In this document: one piece after another, positions 55,030 to 63,410 of the stretch
Layout of the letters: every line of letters starts with the position of its first letter
Position numbering within the stretch: the first letter of the stretch is position 1
The notes under the pieces: model-generated
What the model saw: the letters and a program-made list of their open reading frames with translations, nothing else
Database searches by the model: none
Told to the model about the DNA's origin: nothing
Source: Pycnococcus provasolii
Taxonomy: Eukaryota; Chlorophyta; Pseudoscourfieldiophyceae; Pseudoscourfieldiales
Length of the DNA: 64,000 nt
Direction: 5' to 3'
Assembly: GCA_049487715.1 (NCBI GenBank)
Contig: CP150569.1
Coordinates: forward strand, 372,001-436,000
Position numbers and translations under genes: made by a program

Positions 55030-57798
55030 ATGCCGTCCTCTTCGCTCGACACATTCTCCACCTCCGCGACGGAAACCGGTGTCGCTATTGTCGCCGGCGC
55101 CGTGATTGCCGTGCTGTGCATACACCAGCTACTCGCATTCGTCACGAACCTCGTGTTCCGTGCCAAACTAGCTCGCGCTAGCGATAAGTTGCAAGACCCC
55201 AAGGCCGGGGAGGAAACCGATGCCCTAGAAACGGACATCAAGCACAAGTGCTCCATCGCATGGCGAACTTTTCACTACTACTCGCAGAATGACAAGCGAC
55301 TTGCGCAAGCTCAAGAGGCTGCCCAGGCGACGACGGAAGGAACCGTCAGCCCGCTCATCTCGTTAAAGAGGAGATTGCAGTTTATGAACACAATGGCTAC
55401 AAATCACCAACCGGTGAAAGCCAAAGTGTCACGCGTGCCGAAAGGTTTCGAACTTAGCGGGCACAAGCAGCTGCTGTACAACGCGACTGGCATCGTCAAT
55501 CCAGGCGAGCTTGTCGCTATTATGGGACCAAGTGGCTGCGGGAAGACGACACTGCTTGACTGCCTGAGCGGCCGACGCAAAACGGGCGTGCAGACAGGTT
55601 CGAGGTACTGCAACGGCGTTCCGTACACCACAAGCGACCAAACCAGCGCAAAGGGCGTATACGCCAACTCGTGGCTGCTGCAAAACAGCGGATACGTGCG
55701 CCAGTTCGATGCACCATACGTCAGCAACCTCACCGTTGTCGAGAATCTCGCCTACTCCGCAGAACTGCGAATCCGGGACAAGGATGACGATGGCAACCTT
55801 CTAACGTTCGACGACAAGTTCAAGCGCGTGCGCATGGTGCTGAATCTCGCTGACCTTCACCGCCGAGCGGACGTCGTCGTGGACAAGACCGGTGGTGGCG
55901 GGCTGAGCGGTGGGCAGAAAAGGCGACTTGCCGTGGCGATCGAGCTGCTCGCCAGCCCGTATGTTCTCTTCATGGACGAGCCAACGAGCGGGCTGGACGG
56001 CGCGTCGAGCCTTCAGATGGTCGTCATGTTGCGCAACATTGCGACGAACCAGCACAAGGCTATCATGCTGACAATCCACCAGCCTCGTATCGAGATCTTT
56101 AATCTGTTCGACCGCCTCAGCCTCATGGTGAACGGCGCGACAGTGTACTTCGGTGCGCCCACCGTCGCCGTGAGCACGTTTACCAAATGCGCGCTCGACT
56201 GCCAGCTGACAGTGTTTGACAAGGATTCGAGCGGCGACGTCACGTCGGATGAGCTTGCGCAACTGCTGGCGACCACCAATCCTGCTGATCTCATCAGCGA
56301 CGTGCTGCAGGCTGCGAAGGATGATCAGGTGTGCTTTAACTACCTGTGCGAACTCTTCGACACAAACGTGCGCTGGCGCCTCGAGGCTGCCATCGACACG
56401 GCGCTTCCAATGGCACCGCTCGAACCTGGTCCAGTCACCCCGGAGAGCTCGACGATCAATCGAACCACCATGCTCGAGGGACGTTTCCTCGCGGACAGCT
56501 CCTGGGCTTCCATACTTCTTCCCATCGCTGTCAGCATCTTCTCAGCACTGCTGTTCGGCACGCTGTTTCGCGACGACAACGCGAATGGCCAGATTCTCAC
56601 CGCTGCGTTGTACAAGGCGATGCTTGCCGCTCCCCTGTACGCGCCAGTTGTGACGTCGTCCGTCACACGAATGCTCAGTGTCGTCCAAATAGAGACTGAA
56701 ATTCAGGTCATCGACTGGTGGCAGTACCTCTTCAGCACCATCAGCCACTTCTGCGTATTTGGTGGCCTTTCGGCAATCGTTATGTACCTGATCATCTATG
56801 TGATCACATTCGAGAATTTCGAGATGAATGACGTCATCACTGGGTGCCTGTTCACATGGCAATTTAATCTCACGCATATGAGCATAAGTCTTATTATATG
56901 CCTCGTGGTGACGCAGCAACTGCACCTGGATGGAGCGATTGCCGTTTGGGGCGTCGGTGTGGCGGAGAGTATGATGCAGCTCTTCAGCGGATTTTTCAAG
57001 CCATACAAAATCGCACACATCGGATATCAGATCGTGTACTGCATGAATCCGGAATTTTGGTTCTTCTCCGCGATGACTCGTATCAATCTTTCGAGCCAGT
57101 CACGCACCTGCCCGCCCAAACAGGCTAGCCCGCTCGAGAACACAACCCTCGTCAATGACTTTGCATTTATTTCGAACATAACACGGGTCAATGCCACCTT
57201 TGTGGACTACGAAGCAAAACAGACGGCGCACATTGAGTGCCAAAATTTCGGTCCTGAAAGTTTCATGGAAACGTATGGATACAATAATGTGAAGCCGTAC
57301 TTTCACCTGCTGGTACTATTAGGAATGAATGTGCTGTTCCTTGCCGCTTGCTTGATAGTGGCGACGGCGCCGTGGCGCCCTCACGGTATCTTGGGCAAGG
57401 AGCGAAAGTTTTTTCCCGGTGCGACTGACCTTGACAAGAAGATGGGTGACCTGAGGGCGAAACACGGGCAATCGAATAATGCCTATCACATGTTCTTGCC
57501 GGGCGCAGAACGGCTAGACCGGACGCCGCAATTCAAGAGCATCGTCAAGAAGATTAACACTTTAAATAAGCTTTCGAATGCCGCGCTTACGGCGAAGAGA
57601 GCTGAGGTGCTTGTGTTGGCTGAGTGGGAATCTGAAAAGAAACACTTGCAGGAGGCTCTACTTGGTGGCCATAGGGAAGTGGAAGAGAAGGAAATTCTGG
57701 AGAGAGTCCAGAGTGCCACTGCGATGATGGCTGACTCTCCGGACGGCAAATCGATGGCCCCGCGACGCGTCACGCCAGACAGTGGCGAAATGGCTTGA
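55030..57798 (+). CDS. ABCG-type half transporter with EF-hand insertion
   Basis: 922 residues. One N-terminal hydrophobic helix (GVAIVAGAVIAVLCIHQLLA) precedes the nucleotide-binding domain: Walker A GPSGCGKTTLLD (about 161-172), signature GGLSGGQKRRLAVAIELL, Walker B VLFMDEPTSGLDG and the switch LTIHQPR, all intact. Between NBD and TMD lies a canonical EF-hand loop DKDSSGDVTSDE (residues 397-408) with a partner helix (VCFNYLCELFD). ABCG transmembrane helices follow (ILLPIAVSIFSALLFGTLF, LSAIVMYLIIYVITF, HLLVLLGMNVLFLAACLIVA). The large extracellular loop has Cys residues and N-glycosylation sites. Likely a plasma-membrane lipid/metabolite exporter gated by Ca2+ (inference). The stop is TGA followed by CGG, and the frame stays open for 63 more codons. 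Confidence 0.88.
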   Translation: MPSSSLDTFSTSATETGVAIVAGAVIAVLCIHQLLAFVTNLVFRAKLARASDKLQDPKAGEETDALETDIKHKCSIAWRTFHYYSQNDKRLAQAQEAAQATTEGTVSPLISLKRRLQFMNTMATNHQPVKAKVSRVPKGFELSGHKQLLYNATGIVNPGELVAIMGPSGCGKTTLLDCLSGRRKTGVQTGSRYCNGVPYTTSDQTSAKGVYANSWLLQNSGYVRQFDAPYVSNLTVVENLAYSAELRIRDKDDDGNLLTFDDKFKRVRMVLNLADLHRRADVVVDKTGGGGLSGGQKRRLAVAIELLASPYVLFMDEPTSGLDGASSLQMVVMLRNIATNQHKAIMLTIHQPRIEIFNLFDRLSLMVNGATVYFGAPTVAVSTFTKCALDCQLTVFDKDSSGDVTSDELAQLLATTNPADLISDVLQAAKDDQVCFNYLCELFDTNVRWRLEAAIDTALPMAPLEPGPVTPESSTINRTTMLEGRFLADSSWASILLPIAVSIFSALLFGTLFRDDNANGQILTAALYKAMLAAPLYAPVVTSSVTRMLSVVQIETEIQVIDWWQYLFSTISHFCVFGGLSAIVMYLIIYVITFENFEMNDVITGCLFTWQFNLTHMSISLIICLVVTQQLHLDGAIAVWGVGVAESMMQLFSGFFKPYKIAHIGYQIVYCMNPEFWFFSAMTRINLSSQSRTCPPKQASPLENTTLVNDFAFISNITRVNATFVDYEAKQTAHIECQNFGPESFMETYGYNNVKPYFHLLVLLGMNVLFLAACLIVATAPWRPHGILGKERKFFPGATDLDKKMGDLRAKHGQSNNAYHMFLPGAERLDRTPQFKSIVKKINTLNKLSNAALTAKRAEVLVLAEWESEKKHLQEALLGGHREVEEKEILERVQSATAMMADSPDGKSMAPRRVTPDSGEMA

Positions 57799-58502
57799 CG
57801 GTACGACGCGCAGCCTTATTCAGCATCGGCCACTTCAGTGGATTACACCACGTTTGGTTCTCACGATAAGGCCGCGCGTGATGCGAATCCTCCTCCATCT
57901 CAATCATCTCGCCAATATTACGATCCGTCGTCATCGCCCCCTCGCTTTAAGGTGGTTGCGTGGGACTCACCACGAGACGGCTCCCCGTGAAACGCGGCAT
58001 GCCTGATGAGTTTAATTAATAAAGTCAAATAAATAAAGTCAACTCAAGCACACATTAATAGTACAGTAGTTACAGCACGCCCTTCCAGGAATCGCGACGG
58101 AAGAAGGTGAACGATCCATGACCCGAGGACGATTGGTTTGGCAAGACAGGATGTACGTATTACAAGTTCATTCTTCGGTTGCGCCTCTGAAATCTACGTT
58201 CTTTACATCAAAATGTTGTGTCACACAGTTACATCATAATCAAGGAAAGAAAGAGAAATACGGAAGGAGAAGGAGAAGGAAAATGAATAAGAACGGACGG
58301 TCAAGTGGCGCAAACGGTTCCAACCCCTAAACCAAAACAACGAACCCTAAACCCCTAAACCCCTAACCCCTGCCGTTTTGTTGGTTTCCCAATTGGAATT
58401 CCCTCCTCGGAGAGCTCCTTCCTCTTCGGTGCCATTGTCCGTTTCTTCCCCCTTGGGCCTTGCCTTGTTCATGTTCATGGAAACGCTCTGAGCCGTTGCT
58501 CT
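57799..58502. other. Intergenic; possible readthrough extension and telo-box tract
   Basis: 57799-57987 continues the ABCG frame after TGA without a stop. 58001-58060 is AT-rich with AATAAA-like strings (probable polyadenylation). 58322-58370 holds CCCTAAACCCCTAAACCCC, about 130 bp upstream of the VPS39-like start codon. No separate gene seen. Confidence 0.45.
58322..58370 (+). repeat. Interstitial telomere-type tract
   Basis: AACCCCTAAACC, then AACCCTAAACCCCTAAACCC and CTAACCCC. Plant-type (TTTAGGG) telomere motif in the promoter of the VPS39-like gene. Confidence 0.75.
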
Positions 58503-61500
58503 ATGAGCAGGGAGACTGCGGCGGCGGGTTCGGGTTCGCAGCGACGCAGCTACGCGCTGCGCGCTCTCGCGACGATTCCGTCGCTCGCGTCCGCGCTCGC
58601 GCTCGACGGTGGAACAGGCGTGCTGTACGTGGGGTGCAGGGACGGCGCGCTCATCCAATTCGACCTGCTCCGAGGCGCGAACGAGGGCGACAACGGGACA
58701 GGAGGGGCGTCGGCGTCGGCGTCGGCGTCGGGAGTTGTGTCCGCGCGCGTTTCTGGAAGGGCGCAACTCGGGCGAAGGCCGGTGAGCTGCATTGCACAAC
58801 TACCGGCAGCGCGAAGAGTTGCGGCGCTGTGCGACGGCGTGGTGAGCATACACCCCGCGCGACTCTGGGGCGACGACGTCGGAGCAGGCGGCGACGACGC
58901 ACCGTCTGCGAACGGCGCGGAGTACGAGACGGTCACGCTCAGACTGCCGTGCGGGCTTCCGGTGCACCTCATACGCGCCGACGGTGACGTCGCGATGGTG
59001 CCGTACGGAACGGAGCCGTGCTACCCACCGAGACTTCTCGTGTGCATGAAGAAGAAGCTCGCCGTTGTCGAGGTGAAGAGTCCGGCTAAGGCGCACGTGC
59101 TGTGCGAGCTTGACATCCCGATGTCCGCGCGCGACGCCGTCTGGCTTGACCGCCAGCGTGTGCTCATCGGAACGAAGCGCTCGTACAGCGTGCTGGACGT
59201 CGGCGCGGTACTGCGCGGCCTGTCCACCGCGCGCAACGCGGGCACTGGCACCGCCGTGCCAACGCTCTCAGTGAGCGTGCCATGCGACGCGCCGAACGGG
59301 CTGAGCGCGTACACAGCCGCTGGTTTTGTCGTGTCGCGCGGTGATTCCACGCCCGTGCCACTTCTCGTGGACGTCGTGGAGATGCCGGAGGGCACATTCG
59401 TGCCGCTGTGCTCGAAGGTGCCAGCGTCCGTGGGCAGCGACGGTTCGCCTACCGCCGCCAACGTCGCGGCTAGCGGGGGAGGCGGCGTGGATGCGATGCC
59501 CGAGGCGCACGCGCTCTTCGTTTGCACCAAGGCTGGCGTCGCGTACGATGCTGTGCGTTTGCGCCCGTCAAGCGTGGGCGCGCTGGCGTTTCCCACCCCG
59601 CCGCAGCGCATGGCGTGCGCCGGAAGAGGTGCACCGTACGTGCTGAGCGTGGGTGGCGACGGTGTCGTGCACGTGCTTGACCTGAATACAGGGGCGCGCG
59701 TGCAGAGCATGGTGCTGGAAAATTACCCGGAATCTCGGTCGACGCCGCGCAGCTTGACGCAGCGCCTCAGCATTGGCTCGATGTCGGAGGCGGCTCGCGT
59801 GTCAGAGGGTCTTGGCCCGCTGAAGACGGAGGTACACCTCGCGGCGAGCGGCACGCTCGGCACCGCGAATGCGCCTTGGATCGGCGCGGTGGCCATCACC
59901 TGCGAGACGGCGGTGTCGCTCCTCATCCCCGTGGCACCCGCGGCGGTGGTTGGCGAGCTGCTCCGCGAAGGACGTCTCGAAGAGGCGCTCGAGGCGGCAG
60001 CGAGCGAGGCGCGTGCGCTCGCAAACGCCCCCGCGTCGATGCGCGGTGCCGCCGTGGCGTTGCTCGACGCGGCGCGCGCGGAGGCTGGGTTCCTCTACAT
60101 CGTGCGAGGTCAGTACGAGAAGGGCTTTCGCAGCCTCGCCAACGCGTCGTGCGTACGCCCGGGCGAGGTGTTCCCGCTTGTTCCTTCGGAAAGCCGGCGG
60201 TTCGGGGCTCTGGCCAAGCCGCAGCGTCGTCTTGGTATCTGCCTGCCGCCGGTGCCGCTAGACAAGCTCGTGGCGACCACCGCGGCGGAGGCACGGCGCA
60301 TGGCGGCAAGTCCCGTGGGACCGGGCTCCGCGCCGTCCGAGAACGCGCTGCTACGTGATGCACGCGGATGGCTTGCATGGTTCCTGCTTGAGTGTAGACG
60401 CCACACGGACTTGTCCGATGAGGAGCATGAGGCGGTGGACACCGTCGCGTCGCGCGTTCTTACGGATCTTACGCGCCAGTCTGGCGGAGGCGCCGCAGTG
60501 CACCGCAGCCGGCTTGAGGTGCTGTGTGCGGACCCTTCGAATCGTGTGAATCTTCTCGACGCGGGCCAGGCGCTCACGTCGTGTGGCTGCCACGTCGCGC
60601 TCGCCGTGCTGCACGAGAGCCATGGCGTGTTCAACGAAGCTCTGCGAATTTGGTGGCACCTTCATAGCGGTAAGATTGTTGAAGGTGTCGCATCGTCGTC
60701 AAGTGGCAACGCGGCGGTGTCGGAGTCTGCACGCGTCGATTACGCGCTGAGAGGCTGCCGTGCTGTCGCGGACGCCGCGTGTCCTGCAGCCGTTGCACAG
60801 GAGGCGGTTACGTCGTGGCTTCTCGCCGCGGCGCCCAGTGCGGCGATTGGAGCGCTGGCGGCACCTCGCGTTGGCGGCGCGATTTCCGTCGCCCTGGCAA
60901 CCGAGCTGCTGGAACCTCACGGCGAGCCGATGGTTGCGGCATATTTGAGCTTGGTGACAGCGTCGGCTGCGGCGCATGATCGCGGCGTTGCATCCGCCGT
61001 GGATGGCAGTGGCGGCGGCGGCGGCGGCGGCGACGGCGGTGGCGGTGCTGGTGGCGCCGTGGGTGCGTCGCCAGATACATTGGACGTCGATCGCTTCGTG
61101 CTTGCGTGCGCTAGGTTAGCGTGGCCATCTTCCCTCGCTCTTGGAGGACGTCCAGCGCATGTGCTCGCCGCCGCCGCTGGACGACTCCTCGAGGAGGCGG
61201 AGCGGCAGCACAGGCAGCGGCAGGAGGTGAGATCATCGCCATCGACCGCGGAGTCGGCGGCGGTATTGTCGTCGTCGGCGTCGACGGCGGCAGATGAGGA
61301 AATCAAGCAGGATGATGGTGCAGGCGCGCAGCTGGCATGGGCACGTCGCCTCCTTCGCCTCCTTCGTCGATCCGGCGAGTACGCGCATGCACCTCATCCC
61401 GACGCGGAGCGTGCGTCATCAACACTTGCGGAGCGCATGAGGAAGTGGGCCGCCGGCTCTTCCGCCTCCGAGCAGCTCGACGATGCGTGGAGGCGATGTG

Positions 61501-62051
61501 TGTCTGCCGCCTGCCACCTCGAGGGACGGTTCGCGGATGCCGCTCGAGAGCTGCTTCATCTGCACGGCATTCCCGCACCTGGCGCAGGGGGCGTGAGCCT
61601 GTCTGCTCTTGAGGCTGCGGAAGACTACGCCGCAAGCCTTGGAGACGGCCCAGGCGCGGAGCCTGCGCTGCTAGCGCTGTTCGACGAGCTTCTTCGACGT
61701 GGCGGCCACTCCGCGGCGGCACGTCTGGCGGCGAGCGGTTTAGGCGGATGCGACCCTGTAAGGGTGCTTCAGGCTGCGCCGGGCCTAGCGCCTCTCGCCG
61801 CGCTTCCCGCGATTGCCGAGCCTTTGTTTCGCGCGGCTGAGGCTGCGCGCCGTCGCGGTGCCATCAAGAAGAGCTTGGCGCGTGCTGCGAGCACGCGCCG
61901 TCGCGGCGAGTTGGCGGATGCGCGTGGCGGTCGTGTGGTTCTTCGCGAGGGAACGTGCTGCGCGTTGTGCCACAAGGTGTTGAATGCCAGCACGGTGTTT
62001 GGATTGCTGGATGGTGCGGTGGTTTGTTGGAACTGTCCAACACTGAACTAA
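58503..62051 (+). CDS. VPS39/TRAP1-like (CNH, clathrin-repeat) HOPS/CORVET subunit
   Basis: 1182 residues. The N-terminal citron-homology (CNH) beta-propeller spans about 15-480 (ALALDGGTGVLYVGCRDGAL, VSCIAQLPAARRVAALCDGV, VCMKKKLAVVEVKS). An alpha-solenoid with the Vps39_1 domain follows (FLYIVRGQYEKGFRSLANAS, VRPGEVFPLVPSE). The C-terminus has the Vps39_2 zinc-binding module: CCALCHKVLNASTVFGLLDG and VVCWNC. This is the full order of VPS39/TGFBRAP1 proteins, which tether late endosomes/vacuoles (HOPS) or early endosomes (CORVET, VPS3). Which of the two it is cannot be decided. Gly-rich inserts (about 840-860) are encoded by GGC repeats. GC content is higher than in the neighbours. Confidence 0.82.
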   Translation: MSRETAAAGSGSQRRSYALRALATIPSLASALALDGGTGVLYVGCRDGALIQFDLLRGANEGDNGTGGASASASASGVVSARVSGRAQLGRRPVSCIAQLPAARRVAALCDGVVSIHPARLWGDDVGAGGDDAPSANGAEYETVTLRLPCGLPVHLIRADGDVAMVPYGTEPCYPPRLLVCMKKKLAVVEVKSPAKAHVLCELDIPMSARDAVWLDRQRVLIGTKRSYSVLDVGAVLRGLSTARNAGTGTAVPTLSVSVPCDAPNGLSAYTAAGFVVSRGDSTPVPLLVDVVEMPEGTFVPLCSKVPASVGSDGSPTAANVAASGGGGVDAMPEAHALFVCTKAGVAYDAVRLRPSSVGALAFPTPPQRMACAGRGAPYVLSVGGDGVVHVLDLNTGARVQSMVLENYPESRSTPRSLTQRLSIGSMSEAARVSEGLGPLKTEVHLAASGTLGTANAPWIGAVAITCETAVSLLIPVAPAAVVGELLREGRLEEALEAAASEARALANAPASMRGAAVALLDAARAEAGFLYIVRGQYEKGFRSLANASCVRPGEVFPLVPSESRRFGALAKPQRRLGICLPPVPLDKLVATTAAEARRMAASPVGPGSAPSENALLRDARGWLAWFLLECRRHTDLSDEEHEAVDTVASRVLTDLTRQSGGGAAVHRSRLEVLCADPSNRVNLLDAGQALTSCGCHVALAVLHESHGVFNEALRIWWHLHSGKIVEGVASSSSGNAAVSESARVDYALRGCRAVADAACPAAVAQEAVTSWLLAAAPSAAIGALAAPRVGGAISVALATELLEPHGEPMVAAYLSLVTASAAAHDRGVASAVDGSGGGGGGGDGGGGAGGAVGASPDTLDVDRFVLACARLAWPSSLALGGRPAHVLAAAAGRLLEEAERQHRQRQEVRSSPSTAESAAVLSSSASTAADEEIKQDDGAGAQLAWARRLLRLLRRSGEYAHAPHPDAERASSTLAERMRKWAAGSSASEQLDDAWRRCVSAACHLEGRFADAARELLHLHGIPAPGAGGVSLSALEAAEDYAASLGDGPGAEPALLALFDELLRRGGHSAAARLAASGLGGCDPVRVLQAAPGLAPLAALPAIAEPLFRAAEAARRRGAIKKSLARAASTRRRGELADARGGRVVLREGTCCALCHKVLNASTVFGLLDGAVVCWNCPTLN

Positions 62052-62119
62052 ATTGATTGATTGAAATTTGATGTAATACCATAAGTCTAGTAGTACCGTA
62101 CTTCTTCTTAGAAAATATC

Positions 62120-62137
62120 GAGCGATCTTACTTAGGT
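62120..62137 (-). repeat. 3'-flank repeat, short copy H (behind RidA-like gene)
   Basis: Minus strand CCTAAGTAAGATCGCTC, 24 bp behind the RidA-like stop, identical to the start of copy D (20111-20127). Only this core is present. Confidence 0.4.
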
Positions 62138-62160
62138 TTTGTACACAGTAGTATGTAACC

Positions 62161-62634
62161 TCAAACTTCGGCGATGCACTCGATTTCCACCTTGGCGCCG
62201 AGCGGCAACGTTTTCACGGCGAAGCACGATCGTGCCGGCGGGTTTTCCGGGAAGTACTTGGAGTATACTTCGTTGACGGCGGCAAAGTCGTCCATGTCGT
62301 CGAGGAGCACGAGCGTTTTGACGACGGAGCTGTACGATGCGCCGCCCGCTTCTAGGACAGCGCCCATGTTGTCGAGTGCTTGTTCCGCCTGTTCTGGCGC
62401 GGTCGGTCCTTTCATGTCCTTGGTTCCTGGTATGAGTCCGAGGCATCCGCTAACGTAGAGCGTTTGGTTCGTCTTGATGGCTTGGCTGTACGGTCCGAGT
62501 GCCGCGGGCGCCTTGTCCGTGGTGATGACCTCCTTGGACGCGTACGTTCGAACACTCCTAAAAACATGGGTCCCTGAACTTAAACTGACACGCCGAGGGC
62601 GGAGTTGGAACAGGTTGTTCACACGGGCGGACAT
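62161..62634 (-). CDS. RidA-family (YjgF/UK114) enamine/imine deaminase, organellar
   Basis: 157 residues from ATG 62634 (MSARVNNLF). The first 30 residues (LFQLRPRRVSLSSGTHVFRS) are basic and Ser-rich, a likely mitochondrial or plastid presequence. The RidA fold follows: APAALGPYSQAIKTNQTLYV, SGCLGLIPGT, EQAEQALDNMGAVLEAGGAS, VVKTLVLLDDMDDFAAVNEV, YSKYFPENPPARSCFAVKTL and PLGAKVEIECIAEV. The catalytic Arg (P-ARS) and the conserved G-YSQA and IECIA elements are intact. RidA proteins hydrolyse reactive enamines/imines from PLP enzymes such as threonine deaminase. Confidence 0.92.
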   Translation of the reverse strand: MSARVNNLFQLRPRRVSLSSGTHVFRSVRTYASKEVITTDKAPAALGPYSQAIKTNQTLYVSGCLGLIPGTKDMKGPTAPEQAEQALDNMGAVLEAGGASYSSVVKTLVLLDDMDDFAAVNEVYSKYFPENPPARSCFAVKTLPLGAKVEIECIAEV

Positions 62635-63000
62635 GATATGACTGCGGAGATTTCGGTTTAGTGATGTGTTGTGGATAAGGAGAAGGAGGAGGGAGGGCCC
62701 AAAGCGTACTTGGAGGGGGGGCTTTTTGGCCGTCGGCGGAGGGGTTAGGGTTAGGGTTAGGGTATGACTCGCTCGCTGCGTATCGGCGCTCCCGCCGCCT
62801 GAATGCGCGCGTGCTGCTCGGATGAGAAGAGGACTGAACCGGTTGTTTTGCATTGTTGTCGCGATCTTTTCTTTCATCATCGCTACTACATCTCGCAGCT
62901 TGTCGCGAGACTCAATGTCCCTCGCCATCATGGTGGCCGCGGCCATTCGCCCATTCCCGCGCTTAGAAACCCTAATCCGTCAAAACCCCAAAACAGAACC
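62635..63000. other. Intergenic with telomere-type tract
   Basis: Upstream of RidA. GGGGTTAGGGTTAGGGTTAG at 62741-62760 continues to 62763; AAACCCTAATCC lies at 62967-62978. The rest is unremarkable. Confidence 0.45.
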
Positions 63001-63410
63001 TGCGAGAACCAAACGCCCTCGCTCATGTTCTCGACGACCTCAAGCGGCATTGGTGCTTGAAGCACCTCTAGCATCTTCTTGAGAGCATCTTCTTTCAGAG
63101 ATTCATCACCGCTGGCAAGGAGCCTTGCCATGTGGTCATTTTCCATTTCGTGGTAACCTGTAAATTTCCATGGTATACGACGGTTTTTTCCCCGTCCTTC
63201 GACGTCCACCTCTGACCCGGCGTGATCACGAGGCCCCGCTTGCCACGTGCGTCGAGAGCAGACCCGTCCGCCACCCAGCCGATCTGGTCCTCCTCGCAGA
63301 AGCACACGACGGGCATTTTGGGGTACCCACAAACGTCATAGAAGCATAGGCGTTCTTTGCGGGCATTCCGGGCAATCGATAGAAGGATAGGCTCCGTCCG
63401 ACCTCCGCGG
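62928..63410 (-). CDS. Possible uncharacterised gene, frames unresolved
   Basis: Two minus-strand frames have coding-like composition: VCGYPKMPVVCFCEEDQIGW and WVADGSALDARGKRG... (63095-63340), then HMARLLASGDESLKEDALKK and MLEVLQAPMPLEVVENMSEG (down to about 63010). They are out of phase and might be joined by a short intron near 63150-63175. I recognise no family, and an artefact is possible. Confidence 0.25.

Noticed and set aside
58550-61722. Overlapping ORFs on both strands of the VPS39-like gene
   Set aside because: High-GC coding DNA has few stops in other frames; none shows a recognised motif.
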